In this document: in pieces, positions 16,917 through 27,380 of the stretch | How positions within the stretch are numbered: the stretch's first letter is position 1 | Layout of the letters: every line of letters begins with the position of its first letter | Source: Methylotenera sp. | GTDB lineage: Bacteria; Pseudomonadota; Gammaproteobacteria; Burkholderiales; Methylophilaceae | Assembly (NCBI GenBank): GCA_020622105.1 | Contig: JAHRYP010000003.1 | Location: forward strand, 1,923 to 65,922 | DNA length: 64,000 nt | Direction of reading: 5' to 3' | The notes under the pieces: model-generated | What the model saw: the letters and a program-made list of their open reading frames with translations, nothing else | What the model was told of the DNA's origin: nothing | Database searches by the model: none | Program-made: the position numbers and the translations under genes

Positions 16917-18359
16917 TTAATATTTGGGTTTTTTGTCATCACCCAGCATTTGCCTTAACTGCTTGAGACGCGCTTCAACAATAGACTGCTGATAAAAGTC
17001 GCCGTCATTCGCCTTTGCTGCAAGATCCATCTGCTCAATGGCGCGAGCAAGATCATACTTTCTATAATACGCTTCACTTTGTGCCTGATGGCTCAGTAAT
17101 ACCTTATTTTGCATAGTATAGGCCTTTGCCAGTAAATCATAAAAATAAGGATCATCCACATACAGGTTCTGCTTTGCTAAAATCAGCCGTACTGCATCTG
17201 CAGGCTGTTTAATTGCCAGAAAATGCTCAGCATAACCGTAAATTAACGCGCGATTATCCGGATACCGTTCTAGCGCAGTTGCATATTTTTTGGCTGCATT
17301 CTGCGGGCTATTCCTGGCAACTTCTAACCTTGCAGATAAATTTTCGAACATTGCATGTGGTGGCGCGTTCTTTTTCAACCAAGCGAGTTCTTTTTCAAGC
17401 TGCGTGAACGCATTTTTGCGTAAAAGCGCAACTGCAAGCCCATAATGTTCTGCGGCCTCATTGCTATAACGCTGCTCACGGATATTCTGCTCAAATAGAC
17501 TGATAGCAGCATCAGATGATGAAGATGTTGCACGGAGTTTTGCGCGCACATAGTGAAACTCCACACTGTCAGTGACTTGCCGATATGGCATCTGTTCAAC
17601 GCGGTTAGCCACATCCGCAATACGTTCTGATGTCAGGGGGTGCGTACGTAAAAAACTGGGGGCACTGCCTTCACTAAAACGAGAGCCTCGCTGCAAGGTA
17701 CCAAAAAAATTAGGCATCGCGCGTACGTCGAAACCACCGCTATCCAGAATCTGTAAGCCGATACGATCAGCCTCACGCTCATGCTCACGTGTGTAATCCA
17801 GCTTGTTCTGCACACCAATAGCACTTACTGTAGTAAATGCGCCTGATGCTAACTGCGGGTTTGATCGTGACATCAGCAATGCCAATGCAAGCCCTGCAAT
17901 ATTCTTCAGCGTGTCAGTTTTCTGCGCTGCCAGCATGCGCGCTAAATGGCGTTGCGTGACGTGGCCAATTTCATGGCCTAATACGCTCGCTAGCTCAGAC
18001 TCACTATTTGCGCCCAGCATTAACCCGGTATGCACACCGATGACACCGCCCGGCATCGCAAACGCATTAATCGATCTATCCTGCACGACAAAGAAATGAA
18101 ATTTCTGCTGCTTTTCCGGGCCGTTTGCAACCAGTCTTGTACCTAGCGTCTTTAAATAATCGGTTACTTCGACATCACGCAACACATCATCGCTCATGGC
18201 GACTTCACGCAATATTTGCTCTGCAATCGCATCTTCCTGTAGCGGTGACATGACTGTTGCAGACACGTCACCTAAATCAGGCAACTCATTTGCAGACACG
18301 CAAGAAAATTGGAACACCGAAGCCATTGCCAAAATAATAATTGTTAAATTTGATTTCAT
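16917..18359 (-). CDS. M48 family metalloprotease with TPR domain (BepA/YfgC-like)
   Basis: 480 aa. It has a signal peptide (hydrophobic residues 5-24), then a zinc metalloprotease domain with the HExxH motif in LGHEIGHVTQRH and the third ligand region READRIGLQIL about 55 residues later. Helical TPR-like repeats follow from about residue 290 to the end. BepA-type proteins act in the periplasm on outer-membrane assembly, degrading or rescuing stalled LptD/BAM clients. It lies 31 bp upstream of soxY and diverges from moaC. The link with soxYZ may be only shared transcription. Confidence 0.92.
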   Translation of the reverse strand: MKSNLTIIILAMASVFQFSCVSANELPDLGDVSATVMSPLQEDAIAEQILREVAMSDDVLRDVEVTDYLKTLGTRLVANGPEKQQKFHFFVVQDRSINAFAMPGGVIGVHTGLMLGANSESELASVLGHEIGHVTQRHLARMLAAQKTDTLKNIAGLALALLMSRSNPQLASGAFTTVSAIGVQNKLDYTREHEREADRIGLQILDSGGFDVRAMPNFFGTLQRGSRFSEGSAPSFLRTHPLTSERIADVANRVEQMPYRQVTDSVEFHYVRAKLRATSSSSDAAISLFEQNIREQRYSNEAAEHYGLAVALLRKNAFTQLEKELAWLKKNAPPHAMFENLSARLEVARNSPQNAAKKYATALERYPDNRALIYGYAEHFLAIKQPADAVRLILAKQNLYVDDPYFYDLLAKAYTMQNKVLLSHQAQSEAYYRKYDLARAIEQMDLAAKANDGDFYQQSIVEARLKQLRQMLGDDKKPKY

Positions 18360-18465
18360 TATTGCTATGATAACGTTTGTAGCTATTCAGTTCATGGAAA
18401 AATGTTTCAGAATATTACATCAGCACTTAGCAAAAGGCTTAACCTAAAGCGGGCTTAACTTCCAG

Positions 18466-18957
18466 ATGAAATCAAATCAGCAGTCACTTACTCATTTTAA
18501 TGCCAGCGGCCAGGCACACATGGTTGACGTTGGCACAAAATCCGAAACACATCGTATTGCGATTGCCAGCGGCTCCATCAGCATGCTGCCCGCAACACTA
18601 GCGCTAATTCAGCAAGGCAACAGCAAAAAAGGCGACGTGCTTGGCATCGCACGTATTGCTGCGATTCAGGCCAGTAAAAAAACTGCCGATCTGATTCCTT
18701 TATGTCACCCGATTGCACTGACCCATGTAACAGTAGATTTCGATATTAACGAAACCCCATCAAGCATCCAGTGCACAGTGACAACTGAAACCTACGGTAA
18801 AACCGGCGTAGAAATGGAAGCACTGACTGCCGTGAGTGCCGGTCTGCTCACAATTTACGATATGTGCAAGGCTGCAGATCGCGGCATGACCATCAACGAT
18901 ATCAAATTAGTAGAAAAACACGGCGGGAAATCCGGAGACTGGTTTGCTGGAAAATAA
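18466..18957 (+). CDS. moaC: Cyclic pyranopterin monophosphate synthase
   Basis: 163 aa. It converts the MoaA product to cPMP in molybdenum cofactor synthesis. Family signatures are [38 protein letters not shown] with the conserved LCHP, and [20 protein letters not shown] followed by [10 protein letters not shown]. It stands alone, with no moaA or other moa gene nearby, and is divergent from the M48 protease gene across 106 bp. Confidence 0.97.
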   Translation: MKSNQQSLTHFNASGQAHMVDVGTKSETHRIAIASGSISMLPATLALIQQGNSKKGDVLGIARIAAIQASKKTADLIPLCHPIALTHVTVDFDINETPSSIQCTVTTETYGKTGVEMEALTAVSAGLLTIYDMCKAADRGMTINDIKLVEKHGGKSGDWFAGK

Positions 18958-18975
18958 CGACTATACCAGCAGAAG

Positions 18976-21606
18976 TTACTGGGATAAATGCAATGCAGAT
19001 GACTGACCATGCACTACCAAATGCTCAAAATTAACTGCTGATAACGGTTTACTGAAATAAAAGCCTTGAAAGTAATGGCATCCGAATTTCTTCAGTAATT
19101 CGAACTGCTCCAACTGCTCCACACCTTCGGCAACAATATCACAACGAATAGTTTTGCCGACAGCAAGCACCATTTTGATGATCGCAGCATCATTAGCGTC
19201 TGTAAGCACATCATGCACAAAAGATTGATCAATTTTAATTTGGGTAACCGGCAGTTTTTTCAAATAAATTAATGACGAATGCCCAATCCCAAAGTCATCC
19301 AGCGAAACGCGGATACCCATTTTTTTAAGTACTTTCATCTTGCTGATCACATTGTCAATGTTATCAATCACCGCTGTTTCAGTGAGTTCGAGCTTTAACA
19401 AATCAGGGTCAATGTCTGTAGCAGCAATAATTTCACGCAACTCATTGATGAAGTTAATGTATAAAAATTGTTTCGCGCTGATATTGACAGAAAGCCGGAT
19501 TTTGCCAAGCAAAGGGTGCGCCTCCCATGCTTTAAGCTGCTCACATGCTTGCTGCAATACCCAATGGCCGATTTTAATAATTTCATTATTATTCTCGGCG
19601 ATTGGTATAAATTCTGCCGGTTGGATTTCGCCTAGCTGATGATGCCCCCAGCGCAACAGCACTTCGGCACCGATTACATTCTGGTCCACATCTACAATAC
19701 TTTGGTAGTTAAGATGTAATTCACTGTTTTTAACCGCATTAGACAGTGCGGACTCTAGCGCAAAGCGCTTATCTAGCCCTTCCTGCATTAATTCATCATA
19801 GAAACGATAAGTATTGCGGCCTGCCGCTTTAGCCTGATACATAGCAGTATCAGCATGCCTTAAGTGCATCTCAAAACCATTAAGCTGATCATCTTTAAAT
19901 AATGTAATGCCTAAGCTTGCGCTGGTTTCAAACTCAAACAACCCCAAATGGTAACTGGCATTGAGTTTTTCCAATAACTTCTGCGCGACCTCACTTGCCT
20001 GCTGGTAAGCATGGCTGACATTACTGCTCAGACCCTCGAGAATCACTATAAACTCATCGCCACTGAGCCTGGCAACAGTATCGCCGGCTCTGAGCGTCAG
20101 CTGAATTCTTTTTGCCACTTCCATTAACAGCTGGTCGCCAACATCGTGGCCTTTACTGTCATTCAATGTTTTGAAATTATCCAGATCAATAAACATCAAT
20201 GCACAGTAATTATTGGTACGCTGGCTCAATAGCACCGCATGTTGAAAACGATCCACCAGCAAACGACGGTTAGGCAACCCGGTCAGGACATCATAATAAG
20301 CAAAATTTTCTATTTCCTGCCGTGCTTTCTTCTGCTCGGAAATATCACGCAAAAAACCGGTCACCAAAGACAAGCCGTCTTCTTTCAATGCGGTCAGCGT
20401 TAATTCAACCGGGAACTCTGTGCCATCCGCATGCATGGCCGTAAGCTCCACTCGTTGGTTAAAGAGATGCTTCTCATTGGTTAAAACAAATCGTCTGAAC
20501 CCATCCTCATGGGCTTTTCTAAGGCGTGGCGGAACAATAATTTCAGATAAAGTTTTACCCAGCACCTGTTCCTTTTGATAGCCAAACATGCGTTCAGCAG
20601 CTGGGTTAAATTCCACTAAGCTGCCGGCATCATCAACTGTTAGAATCGCGTCGAATGCCCCATCAATAACAGAGCGCAATTTCTTTTCATTTTCACGTGA
20701 AACTCTTTCGGCAGCGTTCCTACCAGACTGTAAAGTTGAAATCAGCAGCATGGTCACGACCAACGTTACCATAAAGGTCCATAGCGAAAATAAACCCTCG
20801 CCAACATCCACACTGTAAAAAGTACCATAACCCTGTGAGGTAAACCAGACAGCGAGAGTACACAGGCTAATCACAACAATCGAACCACCCACAACACCAA
20901 AAGCCATGGAGGCCCAGATCAGAACGGGCAGAATCAAAAATGCTGTCAATAAAAACTGTTTGTTAAGGTCGTTTACCAGATTAACAATCAGATATTCACA
21001 AGCGGCGAAAAACAGCAACCACGCAAGCAACCGCAAACTTTGCGGCACATTGGCAATGAACCTTTTTCTGCTGAGATTCAATACCAGTGGCAATGCCAGC
21101 AGCACTCCCACACTATCGCCCATCCACCAGATAAACCAGATTTTTAATATTTTATCAGGCGTAATCTGACCGCTGAGATAGAGGCTAAGTACACCACCTG
21201 TTGAAGAAACCAGCATACCTAACAGCGCAAACGAAATCATGAGCAGAATATCGCGCTGCTTGGCCAAGCTGTGATCGAAATGCGCTTTTTTTAGCAAATG
21301 CGCTGTGAGCAGAGGTGCGAGGGTATTGCCGCCAGCCATGCCCAGCGAAGTACTGATAGGTAAGTTAAGCGACAACTCAACAAACGTAGCCGCTACAAAA
21401 ATGGCCGGCAAGCTGATATTGCCCCAACGTATAATCGCACCTACTGCGATACCGGTAGGCAACCACAGCAACGTTACTATGTATTCTTTATAGGGCCCCA
21501 TCAGCCCGATTCTGGCGGATAAATAATACGCTAAACCAACGATGGTATATTTAAACGCCAGTGATTTAAGCGACGTCAGTTGATTTAGCGCGGGACGGGT
21601 TCGCAT
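18976..21606 (-). CDS. MASE1-PAS-GGDEF-EAL cyclic-di-GMP regulator
   Basis: 876 aa. About residues 15-300 form an eight-helix MASE1 membrane sensor. A PAS domain follows (about 305-420, with DGAFDAILTVDDAGSLVEFN), then a diguanylate cyclase domain (about 430-600) and a phosphodiesterase domain (about 615-865). The cyclase motif reads SGDEF rather than GGDEF. The EAL motif reads EVL in GAEVLLRWGHH, but LELTET, DDFGIGHSSL and AEGVE keep the metal-binding acids. The phosphodiesterase is therefore probably active and the cyclase possibly so. It begins only 4 bp after the trpE stop and so looks co-transcribed with trpE. Confidence 0.93.
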   Translation of the reverse strand: MRTRPALNQLTSLKSLAFKYTIVGLAYYLSARIGLMGPYKEYIVTLLWLPTGIAVGAIIRWGNISLPAIFVAATFVELSLNLPISTSLGMAGGNTLAPLLTAHLLKKAHFDHSLAKQRDILLMISFALLGMLVSSTGGVLSLYLSGQITPDKILKIWFIWWMGDSVGVLLALPLVLNLSRKRFIANVPQSLRLLAWLLFFAACEYLIVNLVNDLNKQFLLTAFLILPVLIWASMAFGVVGGSIVVISLCTLAVWFTSQGYGTFYSVDVGEGLFSLWTFMVTLVVTMLLISTLQSGRNAAERVSRENEKKLRSVIDGAFDAILTVDDAGSLVEFNPAAERMFGYQKEQVLGKTLSEIIVPPRLRKAHEDGFRRFVLTNEKHLFNQRVELTAMHADGTEFPVELTLTALKEDGLSLVTGFLRDISEQKKARQEIENFAYYDVLTGLPNRRLLVDRFQHAVLLSQRTNNYCALMFIDLDNFKTLNDSKGHDVGDQLLMEVAKRIQLTLRAGDTVARLSGDEFIVILEGLSSNVSHAYQQASEVAQKLLEKLNASYHLGLFEFETSASLGITLFKDDQLNGFEMHLRHADTAMYQAKAAGRNTYRFYDELMQEGLDKRFALESALSNAVKNSELHLNYQSIVDVDQNVIGAEVLLRWGHHQLGEIQPAEFIPIAENNNEIIKIGHWVLQQACEQLKAWEAHPLLGKIRLSVNISAKQFLYINFINELREIIAATDIDPDLLKLELTETAVIDNIDNVISKMKVLKKMGIRVSLDDFGIGHSSLIYLKKLPVTQIKIDQSFVHDVLTDANDAAIIKMVLAVGKTIRCDIVAEGVEQLEQFELLKKFGCHYFQGFYFSKPLSAVNFEHLVVHGQSSALHLSQ

Positions 21607-21610
21607 TACA

Positions 21611-23098
21611 TCACTTTGTGTTCACGTCTAACCCTGCTTGCACTAACTCTGCGGCGCGCAATACCGCACGCGCTTTATTCTGGGTTTCGATCCATTCACT
21701 CTGCGGTACAGAATCAGCAACGATGCCAGCACCCGCCTGCACGTGCAGCATGTTATTTTTAATCACACCGGTTCTGATCGCAATGGCTACATCCATATCG
21801 CCATTAAATCCTAAATAACCAACAGCGCCAGCATAAATGCCGCGTTTGCTTGGTTCCAGTTCATCAATAATTTCCATCGCGCGCACTTTAGGAGCGCCGC
21901 TTACAGTACCGGCAGGAAAAGTTGCTTTTAATACATCAATTGCATCCATGCCTGGTTTAAGCTTACCCTCGACGTTACTCACAATATGCATCACGTGTGA
22001 GTAACGCTCAATCATCATATTATCAGTCACTTTGACTGAACCAGTCACCGCAACACGACCAACATCGTTACGGCCCAAGTCCATCAGCTGCACGTGCTCA
22101 GCGCGTTCTTTAGGATCAGCCAGTAACTCTTCTGCCAGCGCAATATCCTGTTCACGCGTTTTACCGCGTGGGCGCGTACCGGCAATCGGACGTGCTGTCA
22201 CGGTGCCGTTCTCCAGACGTACCAGAATTTCTGGTGACGCACCTACGACATGATGATCTCCCATGTCGTAATAGAACATGTAAGGGGATGGATTCAGGCT
22301 GCGCAATACACGGTATAGCGACAGCGGAGAAGCAGTAAACGGCTGTGACATACGCTGTGACAATACAACCTGCATGATATCGCCATCCAGAATGTACTGC
22401 TGCGCACGTTTAACTGCGGTTTTGAAGTTGTCTTCGCCAAACTCGGAAACTGCTTCAGTTATATCTGTTGGCGGCGTTTCTGGAATCGTCACTGCTTTTT
22501 TCAGCATTTTTAATAATGCATTGAGGGTCGCGTGCGCGTTTTCGTAAGCGTTGGCTTCGCTGGTGTCGGCATAAACAATGAAATAAAGCTTACCGCTCAG
22601 GTTATCGACCACGGCCAACTGCTCTGAAACCATCAGCAACACATCCGGGGTTGCGATAGCGTCAGGCTTACTTGTGTTTGCCAGACGCTTTTCAATGTAG
22701 CGCACGGTTTCATAGCCAAAGTAACCAGCCAAACCGCCGGTAAAGCGCGGCAACCCTTCATAAGGCGGTGTTTTAAAACGTGCCTGATAAGCCTTCACAA
22801 AATCCAGCGGGTTGGTATCTTCAACCGATTCGACCACTGCATCGGTCTCAATCACCTCAACTTTTCTGCCGTGTGCCACGATGCGGGTTTTAGCAGGCAA
22901 GCCGATAATTGAATAACGGCCAAAGCGCTCACCACCCTGTACAGATTCCAGCAGATAGGAGAATGGCTGATTGGCCAGCTTTAGATATAAAGAGAGCGGT
23001 GTATCAAGATCGGCGAACGTTTCCAGTACCAACGGGATACGATTGTAGCCTTGCGCAGCCAGTGCGTTGAATTCTGCTTGATTGATGGTATTAAACAT
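21611..23098 (-). CDS. trpE: Anthranilate synthase component I
   Basis: 495 aa, full length. It makes anthranilate from chorismate with TrpG-supplied ammonia, the first step of tryptophan synthesis. The tryptophan feedback site [15 protein letters not shown] is visible near residue 50. The catalytic region includes [44 protein letters not shown] and [17 protein letters not shown]. The start has a good ribosome binding site (AGGAAG). gph and rpe lie upstream on the same strand, a widely conserved rpe-gph-trpE order. No Trp-codon leader peptide was found in the 197-bp gap upstream. Confidence 0.97.
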   Translation of the reverse strand: MFNTINQAEFNALAAQGYNRIPLVLETFADLDTPLSLYLKLANQPFSYLLESVQGGERFGRYSIIGLPAKTRIVAHGRKVEVIETDAVVESVEDTNPLDFVKAYQARFKTPPYEGLPRFTGGLAGYFGYETVRYIEKRLANTSKPDAIATPDVLLMVSEQLAVVDNLSGKLYFIVYADTSEANAYENAHATLNALLKMLKKAVTIPETPPTDITEAVSEFGEDNFKTAVKRAQQYILDGDIMQVVLSQRMSQPFTASPLSLYRVLRSLNPSPYMFYYDMGDHHVVGASPEILVRLENGTVTARPIAGTRPRGKTREQDIALAEELLADPKERAEHVQLMDLGRNDVGRVAVTGSVKVTDNMMIERYSHVMHIVSNVEGKLKPGMDAIDVLKATFPAGTVSGAPKVRAMEIIDELEPSKRGIYAGAVGYLGFNGDMDVAIAIRTGVIKNNMLHVQAGAGIVADSVPQSEWIETQNKARAVLRAAELVQAGLDVNTK

Positions 23099-23295
23099 AA
23101 ACTTCCTACGACTTTCTTATCATAATTTTCTTTAAACAGTCAGCAATAAGGCTGCCGGCATGGGTAGCACGTGCGAATACGCGCTTGTAAACTAAACTCG
23201 CCAAGAGCCACGCCAACGAAAGATTTCACTGTAAAGATTACCGTGAAAATTATGATCGGATACTTTCATATTTGAAGTTATGTTTTTATAAAATG

Positions 23296-23961
23296 TTAAG
23301 TTAACAAGTCCACCAGTTCGGTCAAGCTGGTAATTGTCTCATCTACCAAGCTGTGATCAATGGGCTTGCCCTGATTATAGCCGTAAGGAACCGTTACAAT
23401 ATAGCAGCCTGCAGCATGTGCAGCTGCTACATCCGTCAACGAATCGCCTACCAGCATTGCTTCCGCTTCCAATACATTGAATTTTGCACAAATGTATCGC
23501 AGTTGTATAGGGTCTGGTTTCTTTTTCGGTAAAGTATCCCCAGAAACCACTATTTCAAAAAAATCCAGCAAACCGCTTTCATCGAGCAAGGGTATGGTGA
23601 ATCTCTCAGGCTTATTAGTCACGCACGCCAGTTTAAGACCTTTATCCTGCAATGCAGCCAAGGTTTCTACTGCACCATCATAAGGCTTGCTGTGCCTGAC
23701 ATTATCAGCATAATGCTGATAAAACAAATCTTGCCCATGTCCGAAGATATCCTCATCCGGCACATGCCGCATATACGCAGAAATGGAGCGCCGGATCAGC
23801 ATTTGCGCCCCTTCGCCGATATAGCTTTCTATCTGCTGCTGCGGTAGTTGCGGCAGCTCAAGTTCTGCAAGCATTTTATTGATAGCAACAGCAATTTCAG
23901 GCGCAGTGTTCACTAAAGTGCCGTCAAGATCAAACATGACGGCTTTAACATCAAAAGTCAT
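23296..23961 (-). CDS. gph: Phosphoglycolate phosphatase (HAD family)
   Basis: 221 aa. HAD motif I is VMFDLDGTLVNT with the nucleophile Asp and the acid/base Asp. A helical cap follows, then motif II VTNKP, a Lys in KKKPDP and motif III MLVGDSLTDVAAAHAAGC. It dephosphorylates 2-phosphoglycolate, a product of DNA repair and oxygenase side reactions. It lies between rpe and trpE on the same strand but is separated from rpe by an intrinsic terminator. Other HAD substrates cannot be excluded, but gene order supports gph. Confidence 0.93.
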   Translation of the reverse strand: MTFDVKAVMFDLDGTLVNTAPEIAVAINKMLAELELPQLPQQQIESYIGEGAQMLIRRSISAYMRHVPDEDIFGHGQDLFYQHYADNVRHSKPYDGAVETLAALQDKGLKLACVTNKPERFTIPLLDESGLLDFFEIVVSGDTLPKKKPDPIQLRYICAKFNVLEAEAMLVGDSLTDVAAAHAAGCYIVTVPYGYNQGKPIDHSLVDETITSLTELVDLLT

Positions 23962-24026
23962 GATTTTTTTAATTCTTTTGGCTGTAATTTTTTAAATTAC
24001 ATTAACACTTTTTTAAATAATTCAAC

Positions 24027-24051
24027 AAAAAGGCGCCGTCAACCGGCGCCT
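24027..24051 (-). terminator. intrinsic terminator of rpe
   Basis: AGGCGCCG (24031-24038) pairs with CGGCGCCT (24044-24051) around a 5-nt loop. On the minus strand it is followed by TTTTTG. It sits 11 bp after the rpe stop, so gph must be read by leak-through or from its own promoter. Confidence 0.9.
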
Positions 24052-24061
24052 TCTGTGTCTT

Positions 24062-24772
24062 TTATTTAACTGTTGCCAGTGATGCGCGAATTTCACCTAC
24101 TACCGTGTTGTAACGGTTAGGGTCTGTATCTCTAGGTGCGCCAAAAATAGCTGAACCGGCAACAAAGGTATCAGCACCGGCACGTGCGATATCAGCAATA
24201 TTCTGTGCATTCACTCCGCCATCTACTTCCAACCAGATTTGACGACCGGTTTTTTCGTAGTAGGCATCAATACGTGCGCGCGCCAGTTTTAATTTTTCGA
24301 GCGTTTCCGGAATGAATTTCTGACCGCCGAAACCAGGGTTCACTGACATCAGTAAAATCATATCCACTTTATCCATCACATGATCCAGATAGCTTAATGA
24401 TGTGGCTGGGTTGAATACCAAACCTGATTTACAGCCCAGATCACGCACCATCGCCAAGCTACGGTCAATGTGCTCGGAAGCTTCCGGGTGGAATGTAATA
24501 ATATTGGCACCGGCTTTAGCAAAGTCAGGAATAATACGATCTACCGGCTTTACCATCAGATGCACGTCGATCAATGCGCCTACTTTTTTTGATGTTTCAC
24601 GAATCGCCTCACATACCAATGGGCCAATGGTCAGATTCGGCACGTAGTGGTTATCCATTACGTCGAAGTGCACAATATCTGTACCAGAGGTAATCACATC
24701 CTCAATCTCTTGACCAAGTTTGGCGAAGTTTGCAGAAAGAATACTAGGGGCAATTCTAAAAGTTTTATCCAT
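24062..24772 (-). CDS. rpe: Ribulose-phosphate 3-epimerase
   Basis: 236 aa from the ATG at 24772, giving [20 protein letters not shown]. An ATG at 24784 and a TTG at 24787 are in frame upstream and would add four or five residues. It is a TIM-barrel enzyme interconverting ribulose 5-phosphate and xylulose 5-phosphate. Metal and catalytic residues are in [21 protein letters not shown]-like [23 protein letters not shown] and LEVDGGVN. In a methylotroph it would feed the ribulose monophosphate cycle (inference). It is divergent from hemA. Confidence 0.95.
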   Translation of the reverse strand: MDKTFRIAPSILSANFAKLGQEIEDVITSGTDIVHFDVMDNHYVPNLTIGPLVCEAIRETSKKVGALIDVHLMVKPVDRIIPDFAKAGANIITFHPEASEHIDRSLAMVRDLGCKSGLVFNPATSLSYLDHVMDKVDMILLMSVNPGFGGQKFIPETLEKLKLARARIDAYYEKTGRQIWLEVDGGVNAQNIADIARAGADTFVAGSAIFGAPRDTDPNRYNTVVGEIRASLATVK

Positions 24773-24999
24773 GGCGATGTCCATCAAATTAAAATGTTAT
24801 TTATAACTAAAGTGTTATTTTAACCTTATTTTTTACTAATAACATGAAGCTTCTTGCTTAACATAGGCCAATCCATCAAAATTACGCATTGTATTTTCAT
24901 CAACGCATTTTCTAAATAAATCAACATACAGGCAAATACTTGGCATTAGCGGTAAAATACACCAATATCAAAATACCAGTAATGAGCTGATAAAATTTC

Positions 25000-26259
25000 A
25001 TGCAGTTATACGTCATAGGCGTGAACCACACGACCGCCCCCATCCAGATCCGTGAACATGTCGCTTTTGATAGCGAACATCTCGGCAGCGCCTTGCATGA
25101 GTTGACGCTGAACGGCGCATCCGAGGCGGCAATTTTATCGACCTGCAATCGTACCGAGCTTTATTGCAGCACAGATGATCCGCAAAAAGCACTCGACTGG
25201 CTGTCGCAATATCATCATCTGGAAAAGGACGCGATTGCACCTTATATATACACGCTGCCTAATGACGAAGCGGTTAAGCATGCTTTCAGAGTAGCTTCCG
25301 GCTTGGATAGCATGGTGCTCGGTGAGCCGCAGATCCTCGGCCAATTCAAACAGTCAGTCAAAATCGCACAAGATGCGGGCACACTGGGCACATTGCTGCA
25401 CAAGCTGTTCCAGCGCACATTTGAAGTAGCAAAAGAAGTCCGCACCAATACCGATATCGGCGCCAACTCAATTTCGATGGCGGCTGCGGCCGTGAAGCTG
25501 GCGCAACGCATATTTGGTGATATCAGCGAACAAAAAGTACTGTTTATCGGTGCCGGTGAGATGATAGAACTATGCGCAGACCATTTTGCTGCACAAAAAC
25601 CCAAAAGTATGACGATTGCCAACCGCACGATCGAGCGTGGTTCTAATTTAGCGCAAAAAATTACTTTACAAGGCATCCAGTCACACGCCATCCTGCTTAA
25701 TGACCTGCCAGCACATTTTGCTGATTTCGACATTGTAGTCACCTCAACTGCCAGCCAGCTGCCAATTATCGGCTTGGGCATGGTGGAAACTGCAATCAAG
25801 GCGCGTCGTCACCGCCCGATTTTTATGGTCGACCTTGCCGTACCGCGCGATATCGAACATGAAGTTGCCGAACTTGATGATGTATTTTTGTATACTGTGG
25901 ACGATCTGTCACAAGTGGTGTCAGACGGCATTGAAAATCGCCAGCTCGCTGCGGTAGAAGCAGAAACCATTGTCGCCAACCGCGTTGAGCACTTCATGCA
26001 GTGGTTCAAAAAACGCGATGCAGTACCCACGATAAAGGCACTGCGCGATCAGGTCGAAGCCATGCGCAAGGCTGAAATTGAGAAAGCACTCAAACAGCTG
26101 CAAAAAGGTGAAAACGCGGAAAAAACCCTGGAAGCATTAAGCATTGCACTGACCAATAAGTTTTTACATGCGCCCAGCCATGCACTCAACCAGTCACATG
26201 GCGAAGAGCACGCAAAACTCGAAGATACCTTGAAACAGCTTTACCAAATTAAAAGTTAA
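25000..26259 (+). CDS. hemA: Glutamyl-tRNA reductase
   Basis: 419 aa. It reduces Glu-tRNA to glutamate-1-semialdehyde, the first step of haem synthesis by the C5 route. The catalytic Cys is in [12 protein letters not shown]. Other signatures are [17 protein letters not shown], the NADPH-binding [31 protein letters not shown] and a C-terminal dimerisation helix region. The prfA gene follows 11 bp downstream and then prmC, the same order as in many proteobacteria. Confidence 0.97.
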   Translation: MQLYVIGVNHTTAPIQIREHVAFDSEHLGSALHELTLNGASEAAILSTCNRTELYCSTDDPQKALDWLSQYHHLEKDAIAPYIYTLPNDEAVKHAFRVASGLDSMVLGEPQILGQFKQSVKIAQDAGTLGTLLHKLFQRTFEVAKEVRTNTDIGANSISMAAAAVKLAQRIFGDISEQKVLFIGAGEMIELCADHFAAQKPKSMTIANRTIERGSNLAQKITLQGIQSHAILLNDLPAHFADFDIVVTSTASQLPIIGLGMVETAIKARRHRPIFMVDLAVPRDIEHEVAELDDVFLYTVDDLSQVVSDGIENRQLAAVEAETIVANRVEHFMQWFKKRDAVPTIKALRDQVEAMRKAEIEKALKQLQKGENAEKTLEALSIALTNKFLHAPSHALNQSHGEEHAKLEDTLKQLYQIKS

Positions 26260-26270
26260 AGAAGCACCCT

Positions 26271-27353
26271 ATGAAACCTAGCATGATTACCAAGCTCGCC
26301 AACTTAAGTGAGCGCCTAGATGAAGTAAACCGCCTGTTAAGCAGCGAAGATGCTACCTCCAGCATGGACAACTACCGCAAGCTCACACGCGAGCATGCCG
26401 AAATCACGCCTATCGTTGAGCAGTACCGCACCTTCGTACAAACTGAAGCAGACATCGCAGAAGCGCAGAAAATGCTCAGCGATCCGGACATGAAAGAATT
26501 TGCGCAGGAAGAAATCGATCACGGCAAAGAGAAGCTCATCGCCGTTGAGACAGAGCTGCAAAAACTGCTGCTGCCTAAAGACCCGAATGATGATAAAAAT
26601 ATCTTTCTGGAAATTCGCGCCGGTACCGGCGGTGATGAGTCTGGGCTGTTTGCCGGCGATTTATTCCGCATGTATTCACGCTACGCCGAACGTCAGGGCT
26701 GGAAAGTAGAAGTGATGTCTGCCAATGAATCTGAAATCGGCGGTTACAAGGAAATCATTGCCAAGGTCGTAGGTCAAGGTGCCTACTCCAAACTTAAATT
26801 CGAATCAGGCGGCCACCGCGTTCAACGCGTACCGGATACCGAGACTCAAGGTCGCATTCATACCAGTGCCTGTACGGTAGCCGTATTACCGGAAGCAGAT
26901 GAAGTTTCTGACGTGGTCATCAACCCGGCAGATATTCGCATCGACACTTACCGTGCCAGCGGTGCCGGTGGTCAGCATATTAATAAAACTGACTCCGCCG
27001 TACGTATTACGCACGCACCTACCGGCATCGTGGTTGAATGTCAGGAAGGCCGTAGCCAACACGCCAACAAAGCACAGGCAATGGCAGTATTGGCTGCGCG
27101 CATTAAAGCCAAACAAGTGGATGAGCAGCAATCAAAAATCGCGAGCGAGCGTAAGAGCCTGATCGGCAGTGGCGACCGCAGTGAGCGCATTCGCACCTAC
27201 AACTACCCGCAAGGCCGCATCACCGACCACCGTATCAACCTGACGCTATATAAAATTGACGCCATTACCGAAGGTGATATGGATGAGCTGATCGGCGCAC
27301 TGTCTGCGGAACATCAGGCTGACTTGCTGGCAAGTCTGGGTGAAGATAATTAA
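26271..27353 (+). CDS. prfA: Peptide chain release factor 1
   Basis: 360 aa, full length. RF1 reads UAA and UAG and triggers peptide release. The universally conserved GGQ is in [20 protein letters not shown] near residue 230. The stop-codon-reading region includes a PxT-type tripeptide just before it ([17 protein letters not shown] to the codon-recognition loop). The Gln of GGQ is the methylation target of PrmC, whose gene follows 27 bp downstream. Confidence 0.97.
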   Translation: MKPSMITKLANLSERLDEVNRLLSSEDATSSMDNYRKLTREHAEITPIVEQYRTFVQTEADIAEAQKMLSDPDMKEFAQEEIDHGKEKLIAVETELQKLLLPKDPNDDKNIFLEIRAGTGGDESGLFAGDLFRMYSRYAERQGWKVEVMSANESEIGGYKEIIAKVVGQGAYSKLKFESGGHRVQRVPDTETQGRIHTSACTVAVLPEADEVSDVVINPADIRIDTYRASGAGGQHINKTDSAVRITHAPTGIVVECQEGRSQHANKAQAMAVLAARIKAKQVDEQQSKIASERKSLIGSGDRSERIRTYNYPQGRITDHRINLTLYKIDAITEGDMDELIGALSAEHQADLLASLGEDN

Positions 27354-27380
27354 TGACATCTGCGTGAACTAGCGTAACAG

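Noticed and set aside
16886-16942. Longer soxY start adding 19 residues
   Set aside because: It would place a hydrophilic segment before the twin-arginine signal and overlap the protease gene; the ATG at 16885 has a good ribosome binding site.
23099-23295. Possible trp attenuator upstream of trpE
   Set aside because: No short reading frame with tandem Trp codons and no terminator/antiterminator pair was found.
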